The notes under the pieces are model-generated. The model had not been told where the DNA came from, searched no databases, and saw only the letters and a program-made list of their open reading frames with translations. The position numbers and the translations under genes were made by a program. This document shows, piece by piece, positions 22,351 through 32,975 of a stretch of 48,868 nt of DNA; position 1 is the stretch's first letter; every line of letters begins with the position of its first letter. This DNA comes from Hypsibius dujardini (Eukaryota; Tardigrada; Eutardigrada; Parachela; Hypsibiidae): the NCBI GenBank assembly GCA_001579985.1, contig LRSR01000455.1, positions 1 through 48,868 of the forward strand. The letters are read 5' to 3'.

Positions 22351-23899
22351 CTAACTAGTCGGAGCACACCAAGGTTGAGACAATACGTCAGAAAAGACTA
22401 TGTTGGCCAAACACAGTCCCTTCCCCGCATCATTCAGTTGAATGGGAGTCCCCATAAAGTCTTTCCCCGTGCCAGTTCCCAGTTGCCGGACCGTCTCGCC
22501 CGATTTGTTTACTAGCACCACGTCTCCTTTGAGGCGGACGATGAGCTGTACCGGCAGATCGTACATGTTGTACGAGGCGTTTGACCACAGGTGGGTAAGT
22601 TGACCGTTCCCATTCACACTATACAACACTAAAATTGCCGTCGCTCTGCATGATCAATTTGGTCTTTCGGCTCGGAGACCACAGTGCCTGCCCTTGCTTC
22701 AACTCTTTCCAGGTGAAAGCGGTGACCATTTATCCGGGTAATTGGTCGCATTACCAAGCACGCTTTTGTGCATGGAGTCTGCCAGATTGATCCACATGCC
22801 AGTTCCAGTCCCGGAAGGAGCAGGAGAGTGCCAGACACAAGTGGAATTTTGTGTGATGGGAGCGAGACATAAGCTGCCGTTGTTGAGTAGGAACAGCGAT
22901 AACCCCGCAAACGGCATGCCAAGGGTGCCGAGGTTCCACACCGGCTCGCCGCGAGCGTTGAGCAGTACCACATTATCGTTGAGCAGCACATGCAACGACT
23001 GGGGCTTCTCGTACATGCGAAACGTGTTGGACGCCCACGTAGATACCTCAGCGTCACCGTTGACCTTGAGCTTGTAGACCACCAGGTCGCCGTCACTTTG
23101 CATCGCGAGTTTGAATGTTTGCTCGGACGAAAAGAGTGAATCCCCAGAACGGAGATATCCTCCGCGATAAATGTAGTTGCGAACTGCCGGGGAGGCAGCA
23201 GTAGTGTTGTCGTTCGTCAGCGGCTCATCCGTAGTGGTAGTGCTGACGGTGCCTTCGGTTGTCGTGGTAACGGCATATGGATTAAAACTAGCTAACCCGC
23301 AAGCCGTTTGGCCGGTGTAGTTGAGGACGCTGAAGGCGTGGTTTTCGCAACGGAACCTTGTTTCAGGTTGCATGCGTACTTGCCGTCGTCCATGACCCAG
23401 TGATAAGCCGAGCATTTGGGAGTATGAATCCATAACTTGCGGCAGTTCAGACGAGTAGTTATGGCGTCACTGTCATCGTCGGATGTCCGATGTCAGGAGT
23501 GGTTGCATGAGAATCATGCAGCCTGTGGCCCAATCATTATCTCGGAAATTGACCGGACTGGTGATGACGGACTGATCACTTAGGCCACAGATCTCGGTGG
23601 AACGCGAACGAATGGTGTTGGATCAGAAAAAGTCGCCGGAGAAGAACGTGCAGATGGATGTAGGCTCCTCGTCGGCGTACTGGCTGGAGGAGTTTCTGCT
23701 CCACGTATAGCCGTGACAGCGCTCGTCCACTGCGGAACCACGACCGCATCGGTCAATATGCTGTTCTTCCGTCATGTCGTACGTGTAGAACGGCTTTGCA
23801 GCGTTAGGGTCGAAATTGCAGCCATGGGCCCATTTCTTGCCGTTCCAGTCCAAAGTCGCTCCAGCGATACCTGTATAGTACAGGATCTTAATTTTGTGG
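22351..23899 (-). pseudogene. PAN-type + double bulb-type lectin protein, several frameshifts
   Basis: Reading leftward: an exon after an ACAG acceptor at about 23877 encodes a PAN/apple-like module (KKWAHGCNF, IDRCG, CHGYTWS, CTFFSGDF). A second PAN-like module follows (DNDWATGC, PKCSAYHWV, GKYACNLKQG), then a Thr-rich linker (TTTTEGTVSTTTT). Two bulb-type mannose-binding-lectin-like repeats follow, with the signatures MQSDGDLVVYK (near 23080) and MQSDGN (near 22650), and a stop at 22351. The frame changes at least four times: an in-frame TGA at 23623-23625 after a run of T, near 23360 in AAAA, near 22696 (AGTTGAAG) and near 22635 (TTTT). The last two cancel. The 5' exon with a signal peptide was not found. 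It was probably a secreted carbohydrate-binding protein. It is either a pseudogene or a gene with homopolymer sequence errors. Confidence 0.7.
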
Positions 23900-24821
23900 A
23901 TTAAGGAAAATGAGTTCCATATGTTTGCAGGTTTGTAGTTACGTCTGCAGACTCTCATCCAGTAGGCTATTCTGGTCTACACACCAAAAAAAAGCTGGCT
24001 TAACAGCGAACCACTGCAACTTTCTGCACGAGCTGTCTACAGTAATTAGTGGTCATTGATGGAATTTCATGAAGCAGTATAAGGTCAACATGAAACAGCT
24101 CGAGTTTAGCCGCTGGAGGTAGCATAAAAAACATTTCTCTTTATTTTTACTAAAACACTTTACGCGGCCGAAAGAGTTCGATCTCGAGAAACAACTTAAC
24201 TGAAATGCATTTGTAATTGATTTTAATAGGGAAACACTTTTGGAGGTGGGGACGGGATGGCATCTCGCTCACCAGACCGATAAGGATTAGTCAAACTCAC
24301 AAGAGAGGGTAAGTGAGCTAGACATCATCACCTTAAAATTTACTTACAGTCATATCAATCGATCCTTTGATGCGGAAAATGGTACCTAGAAAATGAGATG
24401 AACAATTTTAACTTGATGAAACTGCATGTTGAAATTAAATGAGAAGGCGAGTGGTTTGGAGTATCAATTGTTTTGATATGTTCGGATTTTCTTGAGGATG
24501 AGTTCTATCCGGTTAAAGTAACACAAACGGCCAAACCATACAAATTGCATTAAAATATATTTGAACGTGTTAAAAAGTCATGTTTATATAAAATCGTATA
24601 TGAAATTTCTAATTAGCAAAAGACCTGCACGAACGTTGGACTTTCAAGTGCGCAATGCAAGACTAATACACAATCTGGCAATGCTCTATGCTGCAAATTC
24701 GCATTCACCAGAATTCGTTTCAATCTTTGCTAACACAGTCAAACGCTCTCAGTTATCTGGTGAATGACAAGTCTCGTACACGTACAATTGGTTGAACTGA
24801 AAGTTCTGCATAACTCGTTGA
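23900..24821. other. Intergenic or intronic spacer
   Basis: No supported exon was found. It may hold the missing 5' exon(s) of the PAN/lectin gene. A 68-codon plus-strand frame at 24561 has no recognisable features. Confidence 0.5.
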
Positions 24822-25232
24822 CTACAGGCAGACTGCATTCTTGGCCAGACAAATGGTTCCGTCGTCCCTGAGCCACAAAGACGTACAGGCATTCTGCGCC
24901 TGTCCGGAGCCCAACTTCCAGACAACATCACCACTGCCACTCAACAGCTGCAACTCTCCGCTGGAATCAAGTGCCACGACGGTGGGCTTGTTTATCAGTG
25001 CACTCGTACCGGTCACCCAAGTGGCCACCTCGTCGAAGTACGACTTGACTCGATACACCACCAAATTACCGTCCGCCTGGAGGATCAATTTGGCCGACTT
25101 GTTTCCGGACCACAGAATAGTCCCTTGCTCTAAAGTGTGTCCCGGTAAGATGCTGTTTGTGGTAAAGAACGCTACCGCCGATGAGGACGAAGATTCAGGG
25201 CACATGGTGGCAGGTGTGGGCGTAACAAGTCC
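24822..25232 (-). CDS. Bulb-type lectin domain, terminal exon (5' part not found)
   Basis: An exon opens after a TTCCAG acceptor at 25233 with LVTPTPATMC, then encodes a complete bulb-type lectin repeat: GTILWSGNKSAKL, LQADGNLVVYR, then GDVVWKLGSG and GTICLAKNAVC before the stop. The QxDxNxVxY mannose-site pattern is present as QADGNLVVY. It is related to the two repeats of the gene at 22351-23899 and lies on the same strand. No upstream exon is visible before the P450 fragment at 25364, so it may be a partial duplicate or may splice from further upstream over that fragment. Frame and splice site are clean. Confidence 0.65.
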   Translation of the reverse strand, partial: GLVTPTPATMCPESSSSSAVAFFTTNSILPGHTLEQGTILWSGNKSAKLILQADGNLVVYRVKSYFDEVATWVTGTSALINKPTVVALDSSGELQLLSGSGDVVWKLGSGQAQNACTSLWLRDDGTICLAKNAVCL

Positions 25233-25363
25233 TGGAACACATACAGTCGATTAAATAATTTCCTCAAGTTCCTAAAGTGAGCCCATATTTTACATGTATC
25301 AAAAAGTTCATGCATTTAATTTGTCAAGACGCAATATTAAATTTTAAACATTTCGTGAAACAA

Positions 25364-25811
25364 CCCCTGACTGAAGATCAAGCCGATGCCGAATGGGATT
25401 GGAGAATCCTTAAGCTTGAGACGGAGTTGGCTCCCGGATATTCGACCAGCCGCAGTGTCTTCACTGAAGGGCTTGCGAAGGATGTGAACGTCACTCACAA
25501 CAACCACCGGATATCGTCCGTTATAGATGCCGAAAACGTCGCCGTACTTTTCTTTCCATTCTGTTAAATTGACAGCCGGTTTACTGCCCAGCGACAGGTT
25601 GTTTCCAAAATAAGGGATGCCTGAAAATAATATTCAACATGTAAACTAGATGCTTTCCCTGGATCAGTATTTTGTGTCTGTTTGTCTGTTTGTCTGTTTG
25701 CCTGTTTGCCTGCCTGCCTGCCTGTCTGTCTGTTTGTATGCTTGTCTGTTTGTATGTTTGTCTCTCGGTTGGTCTGTTTGCCTATTGTATGCCTATGTTT
25801 CTGCCTGCCTA

Positions 25812-25872
<61 letters not shown>

Positions 25873-25991
25873 TTGCCTGCCTGTATTTTCTGACCTGATG
25901 GTCCTGGCGGGAAATTCTTCGGTCACCGCGATGTCCGTAAGAAAAGCGACAGCACAAGGACCACAACAGCAATTAGCACGGGCACAACCAT
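25364..25991 (-). pseudogene. Cytochrome P450 copy 6, exons 1-2 only
   Basis: Exon 1 (25895-25991) encodes the anchor MVVPVLIAVVVLVL and the hinge KNFPPGPS with a proper donor, but has an in-frame TGA at 25923-25925 where paralogs have Arg. Exon 2 begins after a TTTCAG acceptor at 25620 and follows the family through KYGDVFGIYNGR and GLIFSQG. It breaks off at about 25364, just before the WKTHRR motif. No later exon follows; a lectin exon comes next. This is a duplication fragment truncated by a rearrangement. Confidence 0.9.
25676..25882. repeat. CTGT/CTGC microsatellite
   Basis: CTGT, TTGT and an almost pure run of CTGC, filling the first intron of P450 copy 6. Confidence 0.97.
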
Positions 25992-26220
25992 TCTCAAAAT
26001 AAGCTCTCCCAAACCACAACAGAAAAAACCCAAAAAGAATTGCGCGCAAGTCGACGCTCGGATAGACAATTAAAATCTGCGAAGAATCTATCAGGTCGTT
26101 TATTTATATATAAACACATTTTTGCAACTCGCACGAAATGGGTTGCGAAATTGACTCAAAAACCGCACACGAAAACCTGTCAGGGTTTTTGTGCTCAGAC
26201 GGTAATTCAGGCAAACTTTA

Positions 26221-26397
26221 CCAGGCAAACGCGTTGGGTCTAATCACTACATGGGTTGATTCGGTCGGGTGGTGGAGGGCGCCACAAGTGTTAATTGTAA
26301 ACAACGCGTTTAATTTAAGGTCGCTTACACTTGTGGCGCCCTTCGCCACCCGACCGACTCAACCCCAGTAGCTATTCAACCCATCGCGTTTGCCTGG
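26221..26397. mobile_element. 177-bp foldback MITE with TA target duplication
   Basis: The ends CCAGGCAAACGCG and CGCGTTTGCCTGG are perfect inverted copies. The inverted arms extend about 70 bases with few differences, including GGTCGGGTGG and GGCGCCACAAGTGT. TA lies on both sides (26219-26220 and 26398-26399), as expected for the Tc1/mariner group. No coding capacity. Confidence 0.8.
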
Positions 26398-27117
26398 TAT
26401 CAGTAATCGAGTTCTCCCATAAAAAGACGTCGTTGACACCTGTCTCTGTGCATATTCTTCTCTAAGTTCATTCCAAAGTTCGGTCTAAAGTTCAAGTTCA
26501 AGTTCAAGTTCAAAAAGGTAATGGGCAAACATACGAGCCCTAGGAGTTAAGGAAGAAAAAACGAAAAATTAAAAAAAATTAAGAAGTAGTTTAAAGTTTA
26601 GTTCAGTTATTTTGGAAATCAGTAAAACGAAACTGACAAATTAGTCCCAAATGTCTTTAGTTAGAATTTCTAGAAACTAAAGAAATGTAAATAATTAGTC
26701 GCTAATTTTATTTGTTTATAAAATAGGTTAGATTTTTTTTAAAGTAAAAGCGGTAAAAAAATTGTTCCTAAGAGTTTCAATCTGTTTATTTTGAAAAACT
26801 ACAACAAACCGTAATTAAACATTAAATCAGTCAAACTAAATTTTTTGATCAGCTTTTGCTGTTGCTACGCAAATGACCTTAATTTTGGGTGGCAGACATT
26901 AAGCCAAAAAGGGTGGTCCGAGTTCGAGCTGATTAAGTGACCGCGCGCACACGCTCTTGACCACAACTGACCATGCAGCCTTTACTCGATTGATCGATTG
27001 ATTGAGCTTTTATATTTTAGCGGAATTTAGCGCAGCTTGCTCAATCCAATTTTTCCGCTGGGCCCGGTATTAAATCAAAGATTCAGGAGAAAGCAGTGGC
27101 AAGTTCTAAACAAGAGT

Positions 27118-27261
27118 GGCTCAAACTCAGACCACCCTGATGGCTCGAACTCAGCCCAGCCCGATGGCTCAAACTCAGACCACCCCGATGGCTCAAACTC
27201 AGACCACCCTGATGGCTCGAACTCAGACCACCCTGATGGCTCGAACTCTGCCACCCAAAAT
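27118..27261. repeat. 24-bp minisatellite, six units
   Basis: Six copies of GGCTCRAACTCAGACCACCC plus GAT. The period is divisible by three, so it is open in several frames (for example SNSDHPDG repeats), but no gene context supports coding. The rest of 25992-27526 shows GTTCAA hexamers at 26490-26515 and AT-rich sequence, no gene. Confidence 0.9.
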
Positions 27262-27526
27262 TGTGGCCACGAAAATAGATTTGGTTTTTTGTCGTGCCGA
27301 TTTTCGTGAACACATTGCAAGTGACTCAATATTGTTGCGCCGAAGCTGAAAAGCCAGCATGAGATATCATCATCGTGGAAAAGACGACATCCCGATCAGA
27401 CCAGCAGGATAAATTGTAAGTACAGATTATATGCACCTGAACACGCCGGACTAAATCAAATGAAACATAATAACGAAAAGAAAAGCGGCGAACCGAATGG
27501 TGAAAAACGCTTCCGCGTGTGGACGA

Positions 27527-28060
27527 TCAAGCCATTTCGTGGTCGGTGGAGCGTTTTCGGAGAATGACGAATCCCTCCAAAATTGACGTCAAAGGTATGT
27601 CTGAAATTATGCATCATCACCGGTAATTATGTATTATTCAAATTCAAGAAAAGTAATAGATAAAAACATAATCAACATTGATTGGGGAGTAGAGAGGAAG
27701 AGACGCACACTCATCTGAAGCTAATTCCGCGCGTTCGCCGTAGTTCAACAGTACAGGCGTGGTGTGTGTCTGGAAGCCGGTGATGGCCTTCGGGCGACCA
27801 GCTTGGCCCACCGTGTCCACGGCCTAGACGGAAGACGACAAAACAGATAACAAAGATTAGAAATCGATCAATCAGTGACTCCACTGATTCAGACCGGAAG
27901 GCAGAATGACAGACAAGGGTACAAACACACAAGTGAACAAGCAAGCGATGAAAGGCCCATAGAAGCAGCCAGACAAATAGACAATAGGCAAACACATAGG
28001 CAGGCAGAGAGATAGAAATTCAGACAACAGACAGGCAGACAGGCATTTGGACAGACAGAC

Positions 28061-28094
<34 letters not shown>

Positions 28095-28568
28095 CAGATA
28101 GACTGTGTATAGACATTAGGAAGCTGAGTAGAGGAAGTCAGAAAGGAAAAAAACAGCCAAACGGGGAAAGGCCTTTTCAAGCAAGACACAGTTTGCAGTC
28201 AGGTAAATGCAGACATGAAAACTAGATAATCATGCAATTCATCACAGTAAAACAAAGCTGGCGTACCGTTCCAACTCGAACAGACGTGGTGATGGGCTTC
28301 AGCTCCTCGTCGAAGCAGACCAACATTCTTGACTGGATAGCAGGGACCAGGTAGTAGAGCAGGTAGTGATGCTTCCCGAGTATAGCTGCAAAGCAGAATT
28401 CGATTTAATCCTCATAACATTATTATCGAAATGCTTTCTTTGTCCGTCTGTCACACTCCTGTTTTCTGGTCTGTCTGTATGTGTGTCTGTGTGTCTGCTT
28501 GTCCGTTCATTTGTCTATCTGCCTGTCTGTCTACCTGACTGTATGACTGGCTGTCCATCCTCTGTTTC

Positions 28569-28629
<61 letters not shown>

Positions 28630-31600
28630 TCTCCTGAGAGCAGTGTTTGCTTGTTGCCTGCCTGTTTAACTAGCAGCCAGGCAACAATCATATCCATCAG
28701 CCTCTGCCCCGTCTCCTGTCTGTCTAAGAGCAAGCGATATCCAGACAGCTATTTTTACTTACTTGATTTGACGTCCAGGCAGGAGGACAAAACGATCATC
28801 AATCCAGCCAAAGCTGCTCGGCTCACGAGGAAACGGTCGCTGTATTGCGGCGACAGCGAGTGCGTGCCCTTGCCCATATGCAAGAGGCCCTGCGCGATCC
28901 GCACCATAAAGAGACTGTTGGCGTCCTTAGTGTGGTAGACGGCCAGATTCCGCAGCATCGTCGCCAAACGAGCGTTGTTTGTTCCTAGAAGCACACCCCG
29001 AATTAATAACAATTTAAGTAAATAAAATAATCAATCAAAGACTAAATCACTTCAAAAGAATATAAATAAAACAAATAATTATAATAATATTTAAAATAAA
29101 ATAAATAAGAAGTATAGAAATAAGTAAAACCATTAATAAAATAATAAGTAATTTCTTTTAAAAATAACAAAAGCTACATGTTGAAGCTGTAATTATTTTT
29201 AAAATTATTTTATTATATTTGAATTCATTTACCAGCTCCGATGAGACCCATGGCGAAGACCGAGTTGGATGCCACTTCACTGTCGTTGTCGTGGGAGAAT
29301 TTGCTGAGAGTGTCCATCACGGGCAGTTTAGGATTGGAAACGGACAGGAGACCAAGCGCTAGTGGGATGGCACGTCGCAGAGCTGGATCACCGTAGCGCA
29401 ACTACAAGACAGTCCCCATTGGTGGTCTAAATGCCTGTTTGGCGGACTGCCTGACTCCGCATGCTGTTGCCTGTCTATTTGTTTGTCTGAAAATCTAAAC
29501 AATTCTATCTGTCTGACTCACTCATTGTCTATGGACTTGTCTGTCTGTCTGTTTCCCTGCCTTACTAAGGCGCTGTCTGTGTCTGTCTGACTCATTGACT
29601 GTCTATGGACTTGTCTGTCTGTCTGTTTCCCTGCCTTACTGAGGCGCTGTCTGTGTCTGTCTGACTCACTCATTGTCTATGGACTTGTCTGTCCGTCTGT
29701 TTCTTTGCCTTACTGACGCACTCTCGGTGTCTGTCTTACTCTTTTGTGTGAGATTGCATGTCGTTGTCTGCCTAAATGACTCTTTCGGTACTTGACTGCC
29801 TGACTGTCCAGATGGCAATGTCCGTCTGCAGAGGTGTTTCCGTCTACACGGCTGCTTGTTTGCAGCTCTACGTTGGCATGCACGATTAATCACTCGCACA
29901 TACCAGGTGACCGAACGATCTCAAAGACATCTCCGCCCCAATATCCTCTCCCATGGCAATCAACGCGATACCCAGAGCCGCCACACCCTGCTTCATTGCG
30001 TTGTCATTGCCTTCGTCCTTTTTCTTGTCTTTCTCCACAGCCGCGGCGGCCGCGGCAGCCGCTCCCAAGGGTGCAGCAGATGTCGACGCATCGGCCTGCT
30101 TATCGTCCTCCTACAAAAGAATCGTCTGAATTTTCACAATCCATAAAGATCGTATGTCTATCTGTCCGCTTGCCTGCCTGTATGTTTGTCTGTCTCTTCA
30201 CCTGTTTGTATGTCTGCTCGTCTGCCTGATTGACTGTCTGTCTGTCTGTCTCTTCACCTGTCTGTATGTCTGTTTGATTGACTGTCTGTCTGTCTGTCTC
30301 TTCACCTGTCTGTATGTCAGTCCGCCTGCCTGCCGTGTTTTAATCTGCCTTGCTGTCGGTCTGTCTATATGTCAGTCTGTCTTACCTTTTTCGGTGACTC
30401 AAAATGCTCGCTGCAGATATGCAGGAACTGCTGGACCTTCAAGACATTCCCCGTCCCCGCATAGGCACACGCATCCGCGAACGTGACCGCAATCGTCCGG
30501 AACGGCTCATCCAGCACCTGAAGTGTCGCTCGCACCGTGTCCACCTTCTCCTGCTGGCCCATAAACAACAGGCCCAGCCCGAGCGCCATCATCTTGGCCA
30601 GGGGATCCTTCAACTCCAGCGCGCTGCGGTCCATCAGACAATGCAGGATAGCCTCGCCGACCTCCGAGTTGCAGGTACCGACGGCGATCAGACCAAGCGA
30701 GACGGCGGTGAAGCAGCGAATCTCCAAACTGCTGGCCTCATCGTCAAGCACCGGGAGGAGGAGCTCCAAGACATCGGCGCGATTCGTCCCGGCATATGCG
30801 AGACTTAGCCTAAAAATCACAAATAAAAAAGGAATATTGGACAAAAATGGATTTGAATAAGCACCACTTAAGAGGCATACCCGATGATGGCACCAGTTCG
30901 GATGATGTTGGACTTATTCAAGACGTGTTCCCCCAGCAGTGCCTTGGCGGGATCGCATTCATTTCGGATGCGGGCGTTGACGATGCCGCAGGCCAACATG
31001 GCGCCGGATTTGATGTAGTCATCGGTGGCGTAGAGGTACTTGTCGATTTGCGTCAAACCGCCGTCCACATCCCACAGCAGGATCAGACCAAGCGAAGCGG
31101 TCGCACTCAACATGCCTAAAAATGGGAAGAGATGCCGGACAGTCAGGCAAAGGAACATACAGACAGATAGACTGACGACCAGACAGACATGCAGACAGAC
31201 ACAAACAGACACAGCCTGTCAAACAGGCAGGCAGGCAGACACACAGACAGACAGATAGGCAGGCAGACAGACAGATTGACAGGCAGATAGACAAACAGTT
31301 TTCGCATACCATGCTCCTTGTTCTTGTAGATCCACTTATTCCCATCCTCGGCAAACATCTTATCCGATCCGAAGCCGCAGTTCAAAAAGCCATTGACAAA
31401 GGCCGACGCCAGATTCTGCCGCGCAGAGTCCAGACTTGCTCCTCCGTACGGCCGATGCTGCTCCAGATGAGACTTATAGACATCTTCCGGGTTCTTCGGC
31501 TCGGCAATGTCCAGTTCCCGAGCCAAGGCCAGATGATTGGTATTCAAATCCGAGTTGGACATAATACCCATAAATTCGTCGTACCTAGAGTAATTATTTA

Positions 31601-32123
31601 CACGTTAAACATATAAATAAACTACCGTGAAAATCTTGTTCGTAACACCACAAGTAGTAATGATCCTTTTTAAGACTGAAATTCAATACTAATTATTTTT
31701 TAAAGTAAAACAATTAAGCTGCCCATTTCAGTTTGTTATTTTGAAATTCCAAATTATTAAAATGGTAAGTGGCGCTGAATTGTACGTACCCGTCTGACGA
31801 CTCGTCCAAGTCTAGGTAGACTTGACTGTGTGCCAGAATGAAGGCCATCTGCTTCTGGACGGAGCGGTCGGGGCAGGTGGTGAAGAGCTCCTTGATCATG
31901 TCCATGTCGTTCAGGCGGATCGCCAATCGGAGGGCTTCGGTGTATTGGTTGAACTTGTGGTAGAGCTTGATGGATGCGCGAAGGAGATGACCGTCTTCCG
32001 GGTCGGCGACATACGGGACACAGCTAAAGAGCACGCAAAATTACAGTCATTATATAGACTGAAATCTTCTAATAAAAATTCTATAAGCCTGAATGAATAA
32101 CTGATTGTCTACTTGTCTGCACA

Positions 32124-32170
<47 letters not shown>

Positions 32171-32943
32171 GCCTGTATACCTGATTAAATACAGGCACAC
32201 TTTTCCATAAGCATGAGCATCGACAAATTCCGGTAGCAGCGGGAGATTTTCAATTTCCATCAGGAGATCGCAGGCCTCGGGTTCGGCATTATGGCCCATA
32301 AAATAGCCGACAATCTCCCGCGCAAGACTCAGCAGCACTTCCTTCTTCTCCGCGTCGTCCTTCGCGTTCTCATTCCACTCCTGGGTCACCTCACCGGCCA
32401 AATGGCTGCAAAAATTAACCAAAAAATCTACTGAAAACTAGGAAGAACGAAATAATACAATAAAATAAATACTTCAAACCAGAATTGTAAAAAATCGAAT
32501 TTAAGATTCAGTAACTTAACAACAAAACTCGAAAGTATTATTTAACACTATGACTTCAAAAATAATTTAACTGATTAACACTCGCCAACAAGAAGGGTAA
32601 TTTCTAAATTAAAATTTGTATTCCCAACAAAATTTGATCAAGGTGAGTAATTCAATTAATTATCTTCAAATCGCAGATCGAAAAACGATCGCTCGAAAAG
32701 GCTCACCGAACGTATTCGTGGCCCCACGATCCGATATCCTCCTTGGTGCCTAGCAGCTTGTATTTGATGGACTCGCGGGTGGTGCTCATCGTCATGGCCA
32801 TCACACTCAAAACACTGGCGCACGTTTTCTACAGTCAAATTATTCCGAACTTTAACAACCAGACAACCAGACAGACAACCAGACAAACAGACAGACAGAG
32901 ACAAACAACCAGACAGTCATACAGACAGGCGGACAGACAGGCG

Positions 32944-32975
<32 letters not shown>

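Noticed and set aside
27075-27349. Possible repeat protein with SNSDHPDG units
   Set aside because: A 24-base minisatellite is open in several frames on both strands; no gene context, signal or splice sites support coding.
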